NCBI GenBank assembly: GCA_951804985.1
Contig: OX638133.1
Location: forward strand, 64,763,867-64,827,866
Direction of reading: 5' to 3'
Length of the DNA: 64,000 nucleotides
Source: Dryomyza anilis
Lineage: Eukaryota > Arthropoda > Insecta > Diptera > Dryomyzidae
A program made the position numbers and the translations under genes. Positions 53,866-64,000 of this stretch are shown piece after piece. The notes under the pieces are model-generated. The model searched no databases, had not been told where the DNA came from, and saw only the letters and a program-made list of their open reading frames with translations. The stretch's first letter is position 1, and every line of letters starts with the position of its first letter.

Positions 53866-54257
53866 CACAGAAAAAATGTGTGTAAATATAATTAAAATGT
53901 TAATCAATCCAATTAATTTTTAATTGAAACTCAGACGATGTTACTTTTAGTAGCATTGAATTCCATATTCGTAATAATGAGAATATGTTAATTGGAAAAA
54001 CTTTTATTATTTTTTTGTCATATTGATATTAACGTTGTTATATATATTAAATTGTTTATTGAGAATTTTTAAATCATTAATTAATTAATTATAATATTAA
54101 TAGTTTGGTGCTACAGTCCTTTATACAGTCCTGTATAGTAACATCAATTAAAATTTTCATTCGATAGAAATTGGATCAATTAAATATAATGCTAAACATT
54201 ATTCAAGTTTTGAGTAAAGTCGATTTTTATTAATATGACCCAATATTTTTTTCTGTG
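53866..54257. mobile_element. TA-flanked MITE (CACAGAAAAAA ends), 392 bp
   Basis: TA-CACAGAAAAAATGTG at 53864 faces ATTTTTTTCTGTG-TA ending at 54259. Inserted five bases from MITE copy d. The interior is AT-rich and has no gene-like block. Confidence 0.7.
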
Positions 54258-54599
54258 TAAGTAATTTTAATCAGTGAGAAAATAGCATTATCTATATATA
54301 ATATTGTATTTTTAATATACCCAGCAAAAAATCGCTTACCGATAGTCGTCGATATTATGAACTGGTTCGTATACTATCAAAGAAATGTGCATGTTCACAA
54401 ACACATCGAAAGAAGACTTTCTTCTAACGTCATAGGTGAGAAAGGGATAGCAATAGGTTCGATTTTTGTTTATGTTTTCCATCAAAACAAAATGTCTTGT
54501 TGAATAGTTGGTAAAAGCCAAAGAAAAATAAAGGGAAAAGAATTAAAGTGATTTTAACAATTGTTAAATAATAAAAAATAGTCAAAATTTAAATTCGTG

Positions 54600-55085
54600 A
54601 CACACATCGACCAAGGCATTGTAGGGCAAAAAATGCACACCGCGCCGTTGGAGTGGTTATGCAGATGCGAAGTCGCCATTCACTAGCATGTCTGGATGCA
54701 CATTTCTTCACTAGACATAAGCAAAAATCAGGCGCTGGATGCAGGACAACACATTGGCCAGGTACGTGGTCTGCAAAATATTACTACTTCATTGATCATA
54801 AACTTCTGTCATAGTACACTTTGAAAATTCAGGAATGAAAACTAATTAAGATCTGGGCAACAAAATATTTAAGTGCTTCAAGAAGGAGAAAATAAAATTA
54901 TCAAGCTTCACGTGTGCACGTGTTTATGATGCCACCGGCGCTCATACACGTTTCGTACAGTGCCCCGAAGATGAGCTGCGAAGGTAGCACACTCGACTAT
55001 CTGGTGCTGATCTCCAGCGACACAACAGGGAATTCGTGAAAAATTTTACAACAAGGATCAGAAAGGCGTCTTTAACGACGATGTG
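54600..55085 (+). pseudogene. Gene-like remnant, unrecognised
   Basis: The first block (54620-54761; ..KIRRWMQDNTLAR) ends at a strong donor CAG/GTACGT. A second block (from about 54833, acceptor AAAATTCAG) reads LGNKIFKCFKKEK, ARVYDATGAHTRFVQCPEDE and, after stops and frameshifts, NKDQKGVFNDDVDIML. Both are GC-richer than the flanks. At least one stop and one frameshift lie in the second block. The product is not recognised. It may be a decayed host gene. Confidence 0.3.
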
Positions 55086-56946
55086 GACATAATGTTATGA
55101 TTTTTATTAATTTAATTACTTTTTAAAACAATTGTTTAATTTAGTATACTCAATAAAAATATATATGAAAAAAATATTTATGGCAATACTGTTTTATTTT
55201 TCTGTAAAATATTTTTTTGGTCTGGCAATGTGACATAAAAATAGCAAGAGGAGCAAAAGAGACAAAAAGATTATTTTTAAATGAGTGCAATGCCTTAGTT
55301 AGAAAGGGATGTCTTGTCACATGTACTTCACACAGATAGGAATCTGCGGGTTACCTTTCTCCCGATGGTAGAACAAAGGTAACCGCCAAAATACTTGCAT
55401 TTACCAGTTAGCTAACCAGTTAGTTACCATTTACCTTTTTTGCTGGGAAAGCAGCACTCTGTTATCGAATTTGGTGCGATCATTTTCCACATTAATATAT
55501 AAATCGTTACTTTTATGGGTAAATTTTTACCCAGAATATTAAAGGGATACATTTAAGTTAAACCCTGTTAATTGTTTAACAATAAAACTTCTCAAATCAG
55601 TAAAGATTACCGTAAAAGTAAAACAATGTCGTAAAGAAGATGATTTTATAAGTGAATAAAAATATATTTCCGTGCATTTATAGCTTTTTTTGGCGTATAA
55701 AGGCTAAATCATAGGTAAAATCTGATAATAATCAATTAAGATGGATGATACAGTTTGTATAGTACTTGTGAATTGTTTACTATTTGTGTACACCGTTTTG
55801 TTCTCTTACTTTAATAAACAATTGGATACATCGTAGAGTACAACTACCAAATAAAATAGATTTGAATCATGAATGCATATTTATCAATCAGATCCTAAAA
55901 AATGGATGTAGTTAATATTATAAAGCTTTGAAAAATATTGTATAGACCTGGATATCGACTGAATTATATAGTGCCTAAAGAATAACTATTAAATAATTGT
56001 TTTATTACCTTCATATAACTAGGTTTCAAATAACTAGCTTTTACTATACTATTGAAATAGTTATATACATAAATATCAACCTAGTTTAACAGCCTTATAT
56101 TGTACTGGTCGAAGTGAGTGACGAATTTCTTTAGGTCTAGTATAATCTCCGTCAAAAAATAATTTGCTGTATTAATTATGCTAACCGTGTAATTATAAAT
56201 AACTGGGTACAAAAAAAAAAAAAAAAAAAAACAATTTGCAGTGTCTTTATTTTATTATACATTCAGCAATCATTTAGAAAAAATATGCTTGTACTGTTTC
56301 TTCCTGTGGAGTAGGCCATAGGTGTAATGTCATATGTCACCAAAATTATTCGGAGTGTTCTATTGCCACGACCTGAACCAATAAGATACTTATATTATCA
56401 GGTTATACGAAAAACAAAAATATAAGAACATACGGCCATGCTCCTGCTTTCGATCGAATTCCGATCGAATTTCATATAAAATTTGTAAACAAACGGTTTT
56501 GAATTATATGTCACAATACAAAAAATGTGTTTTTCGAAAAATTTAAAATCGTCAAAGCAAACGGATTGAATTCATTAAAAACAAATTTGTGCATTTAGAC
56601 ATCTAATTCAAAACCTTTTGTTTTCATATTTTATATTATTTTGGAATTCGATCGAAATCCGGAACATGACCGATAATCATGCTTTAAACTGCGGTATTCT
56701 AAAATTGTTTATTTCAATTTTATAGTAAATTTTTAATTACGTTATAATTGTTAAATTTCCATGCAAATGATCTCAAATGTTATATACTAATTTCACATAT
56801 AATTAAAGTAAGATTTATGCACTGAACACTTCAAATCGAATTTGTTCGACACTTCATTTAATAATTGCGTTGAAAATTACATTCTAGAATCCCATATAAT
56901 GTTTATAAACGAGAAGAATTAAAAAAAATAAAATAAACAAGTTAAA
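55086..56946. other. AT-rich non-coding stretch
   Basis: No gene supported. A 21-base A run lies at 56211-56231, and short inverted phrases (TTCGATCGAAT) occur near 56450 and 56640. Confidence 0.4.
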
Positions 56947-56948
56947 TA

Positions 56949-57003
56949 GTGAGAGAGCCCTGCTTAAGTTCTCCATAGGACTGTATCGACAAACTATTAT
57001 TAT
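56949..57003 (+). mobile_element. SINE 3' end fragment
   Basis: GTGAGAGAGCCCTGCTTAAG, then AGGACTGTAT..ACAAACTATTATTAT match the last 55 bases of the two tRNA-derived SINEs. Severely 5'-truncated. Confidence 0.75.
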
Positions 57004-57005
57004 AA

Positions 57006-58235
57006 ACCTTGCCCTACGGATAATTGTCAAAAAATATGTGTCCAGATATTAGTTTTTTCAAAAAATCAAAAAGAAATTTGTGTTACCTAAAAAGTGTGTC
57101 GAGAGAGTACGTTAACACAATTATCTATTTCTCTCTTATTTTTGATTGAGAGAACAAAAATGAACAATGATTATGTTGTCAAATTTTCAAAAAAAAACAT
57201 TTTTATACCCTACACCTATGAGGTACAGGGTATATTAACTTTGTGCATATATTGTAACGCCCCTTAGGAGGCGTGTCCGGTATGGAAAAGTATATATATT
57301 CTTGATCAGCATCACTACCTGAGTCCGTTTAGCCATGTCCGTCTGTCTGTCTGTCCGTCTTGCTGTCCGAATACAGAATAACTTGAGAAATACTGATCAG
57401 AATGCGATGAAATTTCTTCTCAATATATTTTAGCCAAAAGTTGAAAATGAGCCAAATCGGTCAACGGACACGCCCACCTCCCGTACAAGTCACTTTTTTA
57501 TCACTCTTTCGGAACTAATAACTCGAAAAGTATTCAAGGTATAGTTAAAAAATTTAAAAAGTATTTTTAAAATTCACCTATAAATATGTGGTCCAAAAAT
57601 GGGCGTGATCCGCCCACTTTTTTTTCATTATTTCCCGGGTTTTCCGTAAATTATTAAAATCAAATCTATGAAATATTAGCCTTTCAAAATTTTAAATATA
57701 GGCGTGGTCCGCCCAATTATATTTTTCAATTTTTTTTTTAGTTTTTTATACTTTATATACATTTTTTAATTTATGGGGATATAAGACGTTAATTTCTGAT
57801 ATATGAATAATATTCTGAGGGTGGGGAGGTTCAGCATAATTAAAAGGTCTGCAATTAAATATCCCACATTAATATCCCCACCAAAGGTGTAGGGTATTCC
57901 ATAGTCGGGTCCGACCGACTATAAAAATCCGCCCAATGTGACCGAACTTACCCATGTGACCTTAAACTTTATCTTACTGAATTTTTTCTGAATATTTTTT
58001 AATGTATGTAATGTATAAAATATTTCATTAAAATGGAGTGTAATGCACGTAGCGATATAGAATTTCATACTGAAATACTGTAGTGGGGCTAGGGAAAATA
58101 TACAACCATCTGGTGTCTATTTGTTTCGGTAGACTTAAAAGGGTTATACAAATATATTACGCACATTTAGTACATGCTTCCGATCGACTGAACAGAAATT
58201 TTGGAAAATTTGACATAAAATAAGACACCCTACAT
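57006..58235. repeat. Dispersed repeat R1, copy 3 (interrupted)
   Basis: Left part to 57200 and right part from about 57960 match 7380-7832. Between them sits a TATACCC-type repeat. Confidence 0.7.
57201..57927 (+). repeat. TATACCC-type repeat, related subfamily
   Basis: TTTTATACCCTACACCTATG to GTGTAGGGTATTCCATAGTC and GGTCCGACCGACTATAAAAA. It shares GGTATGGAAAAGTATATATA, TTCTTGATCAGCAT and GTCCGTCTGTCTGTC with copies 1 and 3. The middle (57370-57880), with its GGCGTGGTCCGCCCA phrases, is different. Confidence 0.7.
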
Positions 58236-59095
58236 CAGGCGTATCAAACACGCGGCCCGCCAACCATTCTACTGCTGCCCGCGAATACTTTTATAAGTTA
58301 AATTAAAAAAATATGTTTTTAAGAATTGAATATTTTTCAATATCTTTTATTTTTCGGGAGTTAAAACGATTGTTATGCATTTTTGTTCTGCGCCATGTAT
58401 CCAGTTTAACATGGCATATAAGAAATTAAACATATTAATTTTCAAAAACTTATCAATAATCTATTTAAATAAAAAAATATGTTGGTACTTTATTTTCCAG
58501 AATTTAATAATGAAAATCTAATAAGTTTTTAATAAAGAATCTTAATATATTATAAATACATGGAGTAACACAAATGGCATAACTTTTATTAATAAAAATA
58601 CGACAAATTTTAACCGAGTCTTGCTCTGCACAATCTCAATTTTTTCAACTTTTTTTTTTTTCAATAAGTACAACTTTTTGTATTAGAGACATTTCACACC
58701 AAATCAAGCTGAACTCATCTTCTTTATTTGCAAGTAAATTTAAGCAACAGATCAAGAACAGAAAGGTATCGAGATATGCATTAAATTTTTCAGACCATAT
58801 CATAGATACAGTGCAGTGGTCTAAAATTATGTCTTAACCGCAAAATGCTACCAAATCTTGTTTTAATGAATATGTGGTCAATGGTCATTGTCCTTGAAAT
58901 TTAAATTGTATGTTCATAAAAAGAACCCTCATTCCAAATTATTCAAATATCAAATTTGGTGCCAGGACAATTTTTCGGACATAATCCCCATTTTTTCGAA
59001 ACTAAAAGGTAAGGATTATGACCGCTTCCCAGGAGGTTAAAGGCCCCACGGTGATTATGTCTTTTTATCTAGTCAATCTGTTCAGTTTATAGAAA
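58236..59095. other. Non-coding, unassigned
   Basis: No gene supported. A diverged ATTTCACACCAAATCAAG end at about 58689 recalls the MITE at 16485. Confidence 0.35.
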
Positions 59096-59100
59096 TAGAA

Positions 59101-59363
59101 TATATCGTCGTTGTAGAACGAAAAATCACCAAATACATTTTCAAAATTCCAAATATTCATTTACAAAAATCTTTATATATCTGTCAATTTTTAATTGATG
59201 ATCTCATTTTTTTTATCACATCATAAGAAAATGTAAATCTATCAATTGTATTTCAACTTTAAAAATGCATCAATTACTTTTTATAATATTAATCCACAAA
59301 CTCGAAATTTAAGTTATACATAAAAATGTATTTGGTGACTTTTCGTTCTACAACGACGATATA
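59101..59363. mobile_element. Inverted-repeat MITE, 41-bp arms, 263 bp
   Basis: TATATCGTCGTTGTAGAACG at 59101 is answered by CGTTCTACAACGACGATATA ending at 59363. The arms match at 40 of 41 positions. The AT-rich interior has no frame; an ORF overlapping the right arm is incidental. Confidence 0.85.
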
Positions 59364-60085
59364 TAAAAGAAAATATACGAGAATAAAATTCAAAATCCAA
59401 TTAATAAAATTTAAAATTTCCTCACTGCGAATTATGTTGTCTTTCTGGTTTATGATGATCTGAAAAAACATCTCAGAAGTAATTATTTTTGAATTCAATT
59501 AAATTGTCAGATTCAATATAATAAAAGCTTGGTTTTACATTGTTTTCTTTTTCGGTCTTTCAAAAAAAATCATACATCATAATTATGTTGTAATCTAAGA
59601 ACTAAATGAAAAATTTTAACAAAAAATCGCGCAATTTTTTTTGTTAAAATTTTTCGATAGCGATTTCGAATGGAAAATGTTATCAACATAATTTTTTAAT
59701 TTATTTTACAACGAAACAACCAAAATAAAAATTTAACAAATTTTGTCTAATTTTATTAAATTTTTTCTCCTGCGGCTCTTTGCATTTAACGAATGAAAAA
59801 ATTGATCATCATTATATCATAATACAATGTACTATTTTACAATATTAGAACAAATTGAAACAAATTAAACAATGTCTCGGCACCATCAAATTTATATACG
59901 GTATTTTAAAAAACAAACTTTTTCAATATTTTTAAGTATTGTTTGTACCGACAGCCAATACTTAAAAACAAATTGATAAGCAGTCAGTCATGTTATGCCA
60001 AGTTTTCTCGAACTAACTTCGACAACAAAATCCCGATCTCGTTGCTAATATTTAAAATGTTTCGTATAGTACAATTTTATGACAG
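59364..60085. other. AT-rich non-coding stretch
   Basis: Nothing supported. Confidence 0.4.
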
Positions 60086-60149
60086 TACAATTTTATGACA
60101 AGAAACTACTATAAACAGCTGGTGCAGATGGAAAATCATATTTTCGACG

Positions 60150-60655
60150 ACCGCGGTTAAAAGCGTTTGGTACAGGTATACCAGCTCTTCCCTTTAATAT
60201 GGTGGTGGTATGTCCTGATCTCGTATTGGACCTATTCATAAAATTGAAGGTCGCATGAACAATTTCCTATATATTTCCATATTAAACGATGTAATGTAAC
60301 CATTCACTGACGAAAACCTGCCTGTTACATGAATTATTCAAAAGGATAACGATTTTAAACTTATGGGACGAGGTACAAAAAAGTGGTTTCAAGTCAAAAT
60401 GGTTGACTTATTGGACTGACCTTATGTAGTCGACACCTAAATTCTATATAAAATTTGTGGGATCAGTTAAAAATAAAGATTATCGAGAATAAAGTGGGAA
60501 TTTTTGCTGATCTTGACAAAATGGTAAAATTAGGGCTATTCCAAAAGCTATTACAAAATAAGTTAGCAATAAATTCATTTCAAATGTGCCATACAGATGG
60601 CACGTAGTCATGTAAAATACCGGTTTTTCATCAAATATTTAGTGATTTCATAGTT
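60150..60655 (+). pseudogene. Tc1-like transposase C-terminal remnant
   Basis: Fragments in shifting frames follow the order of a Tc1-type catalytic domain: IHKIEGRMNNFLYISILNDV, then PFTDENLPVT, a worn QKDNDFK (second Asp region), WFQVKMVDLLD and ARSHVKYRFF near the C-terminus. Stops and indels are numerous. It is a different lineage from the transposases at 3466 and 9312. No terminal repeats were found. Confidence 0.6.
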
Positions 60656-61019
60656 ATAAAATATGTTTAATCCAAAAAGTCAATTCGTTTCTAACAAATT
60701 TCAGAGGTGGGGAAAAAAACGTCTCAAATAATAATTGTTTAATCTTTTATTGGTTTTTTTCGTAAGTATCCTTTAAATTAGCTGACACTAATAATAATAA
60801 TATGCAGAAGTATTTTAAAAAAATGTAGTTACGAAGTTTTGCCTGTCCCAATTTATTTCGAAAAATTCTTCAATTTTACTACTTACGATGCTAAGGAATC
60901 GCGGAATTCAAAAATATGACTTTGCAGGGATATGCATGCTACTCATAAAGAGGTTTCCAAAAATGCAAATAAAAAATAATTCCCAAAATGTTGGTTATGA
61001 TGATCTGCCTGGAAGGTAT

Positions 61020-61990
61020 CGATATAATTAAGTATACAACAAAAAAAATATTTTTAAGAAATTGTGATTTTTTGAACATTAAGTCGAATTTTGAAATTTT
61101 AAGTGCTCCTGTTTTTGGTTTTTTTGGTACTAGGGGCACATTCAAGTGACATACCCTAAAATCACTGCTATTACAATACGTTGTAATAAAGAAAGTCAAA
61201 CCCACAATTCCTCATAAGTCGCTCGTCGCACGTTCGATAATAGGGGCAAAATTGTAATTTTTTGGATTTACAGCGTACATACCGTGAAATAGATTCTGTT
61301 ATATTATAAATTATTGTGAGGAATAATTTTTTTATAATTTATTTTAAAATAATGTATCAAATACAGTTTAATCACACCAAATTGAAATGATATTTTAAAA
61401 GTTATTTTGAGGAAATGGTGATTTTTTGTACAATTAAGCCTGAAATTCACATTTAAAGTGCTCCTGTATTTTTAATATTAGGGGCACATTCACGAGACAT
61501 ATCTTAAAATCTTTGTTCTTGTATTATCAGTTCATAAAAATTTAAAATTAGTGATTTTTTGAAAGCCGCGCATGATACAGTCGATAATATGTCAGAAAAC
61601 ATGGTTCAACCAAATGTTGAAATTTTGATTTCTCAATAAAAAATAATTTATACATAATACTGAAGCGGCATTGTATTTTAAAATAAACTCGGGGACAAAT
61701 TTTCGATCACACCCATGCATGGGCAAATTCAGATGGAATTGTAGATGTGTCTTTGAAAAAAGTGCTTTTTTCGGGCCAATCACTTTTTTTTCATATGTTC
61801 CAGCGTGTCGTTTTTTGTTAGTGTTAGGGGCCCGTTCAAATCTTTAAATCATATCTTTAAATCATTATTTTACCTCATCTATTAAAAATTAGACACAAAA
61901 CGATGCATTAGATACAAGCCGCGGCTCACACGTTGATAAGAAGGCGAAAATTTCCTTTTCGTTCCACCTCTGTCAAAATTTCGTTTGGGA
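61020..61990. repeat. Degenerate tandem repeat, units about 350-380 bp
   Basis: Units carry GTGATTTTTTG, AAGTGCTCCTGT.TTTT, AGGGGCACATTCA.G.GACATA, then a GCGC/CCGCG.ACG..GATAATA phrase. Starts fall near 61030, 61400 and 61740. A related single unit lies at 6130-6290. Non-coding. Confidence 0.5.
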
Positions 61991-62240
61991 TATGGCACAC
62001 TTATGCAATATATATATTTTTTTGTATTTGGGTATTAGCTAGCGATTGTATTAAAATAGTAGCGATATCTTGCCAGTCGTAGCAATAGTGATGGTTAGAA
62101 CGACACAGAACATGCGCGTATCATCGGTATTATTATATTTTTCTTACTTTGGCCACATGTAGCAAATCGACAGAGCAACTTATGAACTCAAAAATAGTTG
62201 GGATTTATTAATTCAAGTATTCTTAACAAATTCTTAACAA

Positions 62241-62533
62241 GTAGCTCAGTGGTTAGTGCGTTGGACTGCGAGCTGAAAGGTCCCCGGTTCAAGCCGGGGC
62301 TAACAACATCTTTTCATAGAAACATTTTTCTATACCGCGCTACCTACCGGCAGTAAATGGCAAACTTACGAGAATAAAACCTTGCCTATGAAAAGCTCTC
62401 ACCCGCCGTTCGGATTCGGCAATAAACTGTAGGTCCCACCACTTTGAGTACAAATATAACATGCACAGGTCAAAATGGTGAGAGAGCTCGACCTAAGTTC
62501 TTATAGGACTGTAGTGCCAAACTATTATTATTT
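62241..62533 (+). mobile_element. tRNA-derived SINE, copy B, with target duplication
   Basis: Starts GTAGCTCAGTGGTTAGTGCG (slightly shorter at the 5' end than copy A). The B box is GGTTCAAGCC, followed by the common body, and it ends in ATTATTATTT. Exact 11-bp direct repeats ATTCTTAACAA flank it (62230-62240 and 62534-62544), which is the mark of LINE-driven insertion. Confidence 0.88.
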
Positions 62534-62621
62534 ATTCTTAACAATATTCAATTACAATGTTAAATATAAAAAACAACAAATTATTTTATTCAGTCAGTAT
62601 TATGAAGGTTAAAAGTTTTTT

Positions 62622-62623
<2 letters not shown>

Positions 62624-62680
<57 letters not shown>
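62624..62680. repeat. (TA)n microsatellite
   Basis: About 25 TA units, ending with imperfect TACATATA. Confidence 0.95.
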
Positions 62681-63568
62681 TTTATATACCATGAAATGCT
62701 AAAGAGCATTTGCAGCTTGAATTAGTAAACTCAATCTTTCTTTAAAAACAAAATTTAAAGGAACAACTAGTGAATAAACTGCCGTTTGCATAATTTTTCT
62801 TTTTCGCAAACATTTTCTTTTCTTTGATGTACCAATTTTAGCTAAAGCTAAAATAGTATGGAGCTATAGATCCGTAGTAAAGAAATTAGTGTACTGAAAT
62901 TAAATTAAAATGTTGTAAAAGTTAAATTTTTGATGGGCTAAAAAATTAATAAAAAAGCTATCAGGTATAAACATACTCATCGCTATAACTCTATATATTA
63001 TCTCAGCACATAATTATTTTAAAAAAAAAATTCAACATCTAAATATTAACTTTAAATTGCAACATTTTTATTAGTGTCAATCCAAGATTTACTTAATTTT
63101 CGAAGATTACAGCCCACAAACTAAGAACTATCCGTGCACCTTATTATAAACGAGTTAACTTTTTGCATTACAAAATATTTTATTTCTAAAAAATCACTAA
63201 ATATTTGATGACAAATATTATTTTGCAATTGAAAAAAACAATTTTTTATAGTTTTACTATTTACGCAGAATTCAACTATATGATTTTGAAAAAAACTAAT
63301 TACGTAATTTATATAAAGCATCTTAACAAAAGTTTGCAGTTTGTTGATCAGAGGTCCTGATAAAAGGATGTAAAACAAAAATGAGACAAACCTCTAAAAT
63401 GTATGTTTTTTGAGGTAACAACCCTGTACATGAATTACATACTATTCTTATTAGTATTAGTTATATACTTTGATTAGCTTTCTTGGTTGTGAAGATATCC
63501 GCGGAATAATGTTAAAATTGAGCATTACAAAGTCTTATAAATAGAAAACTAAAATTTACAGATATTGG
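62681..63568. other. AT-rich non-coding stretch
   Basis: No gene, RNA or repeat supported. Confidence 0.4.
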
Positions 63569-63658
63569 CGCATAATCATAGACAATTGAAAGTCAACTTT
63601 AATTTTGAAAAGTCGAATTTATCTTTAAAATTGACTTTAAATTGTCAATGATTATGCG
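63569..63658. ncRNA. Candidate pre-miRNA-like or fold-back hairpin, 90 nt
   Basis: CGCATAATCAT-GACAATT-AAAGTCAA on the left pairs with TTGACTTTAAATTGTCAATG and ATTATGCG on the right: 31 of 34 positions, with a 22-nt AT loop. Size and arm length fit an insect pre-miRNA. The near-perfect arms also fit a very small MITE. No expression evidence is available. Confidence 0.4.
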
Positions 63659-63797
63659 TATTATATTTTACTGGTTTTAGTTAGTTTGATCGATTTTCTA
63701 TGATACCCCAATATTAACTCCTTTTAAGCATTTAGGTATTAAATGTTAAACCAGAAAATGATACTTGGTTATCCAGAACATAGTATAAACTGACTAT

Positions 63798-64000
63798 AAA
63801 CCAGTTGGGAAAGTTAGATCACATGGGAAATTTTAAAGTAGGTGTAATTATGATAGTTAGGATTATCAAAATTATAGTCGGTCTAAGCCGACTATAAATA
63901 CCCTACACATATGTGTGGTTACCATTCAAAGTGGTATATAGGTCACCAGGGTATACGAATCCTGAAAATAACTACAAACATTCAATCGCTGAAGAATTTC
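63798..64000 (+). repeat. TATACCC-type dispersed repeat, copy 4 (runs off the window)
   Basis: AAACCAGTTGGGAAAGTTAG onward is nearly identical to copy 1 at 4808, including the ATAGTCGG..CCGACTAT hairpin. Cut by the window end. Confidence 0.85.

Noticed and set aside
62241..62310. A functional tRNA gene
   Set aside because: Same SINE family, 5'-shortened and flanked by target duplications.

Overview
This window is AT-rich eukaryotic DNA with the look of an intergenic or pericentromeric stretch of a dipteran, probably calyptrate-like, fly genome. That is inferred from the mix of a Jockey-type LINE, a BEL/Pao element, a DD37E Tc1/mariner element, TATACCC-type dispersed repeats with GTCCGTCTGTC runs, and short GT-AG introns. 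I see no complete, intact single-copy host gene and no bacterial-style genes. Nearly everything that can be supported is transposable-element sequence, much of it nested.

Layout. 0-4.3 kb: fold-back repeats, a 1.6-kb TIR element (3-bp target duplication) carrying a nested 426-bp hAT-like MITE, then a decayed Tc1-like transposase gene with a 57-nt intron. 4.8-9.2 kb: a TATACCC repeat, a tRNA-derived SINE, other dispersed repeats and a minisatellite. 9.2-10.5 kb: a decayed DD37E transposon with intact TIRs and TA target site. 11-18.6 kb: another TATACCC repeat, a region packed with ACCGT/ACGGT motifs, and many MITEs. 18.6-23.9 kb: a nearly intact 5.25-kb Jockey-type LINE bounded by a perfect 13-bp target duplication. 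27.5-33.4 kb: a BEL/Pao retrotransposon with 171-bp LTRs and many frameshifts. 34.8-37.3 kb: exon-like blocks with splice signals on both strands, product not recognised. 37.8-54.3 kb: MITEs, several TA-flanked, four of which hold unrelated gene-like fragments (one recognisable as elongation factor 2), plus an RTE-type LINE fragment. 54.6-64 kb: a gene-like remnant, further repeats, a Tc1-like remnant, a second full SINE and a miRNA-like hairpin.

The genes do not form a pathway. The only potentially active machinery is that of the LINE (one frameshift in ORF1 and one in ORF2). The MITEs and the SINE are non-autonomous and would need enzymes encoded elsewhere. The most unusual signals are the gene-fragment-bearing TA elements, the ACCGT-motif element at 11.7-14.0 kb, and several long hairpins or palindromes. 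All boundaries come from reading the sequence by eye; no database comparison was possible.
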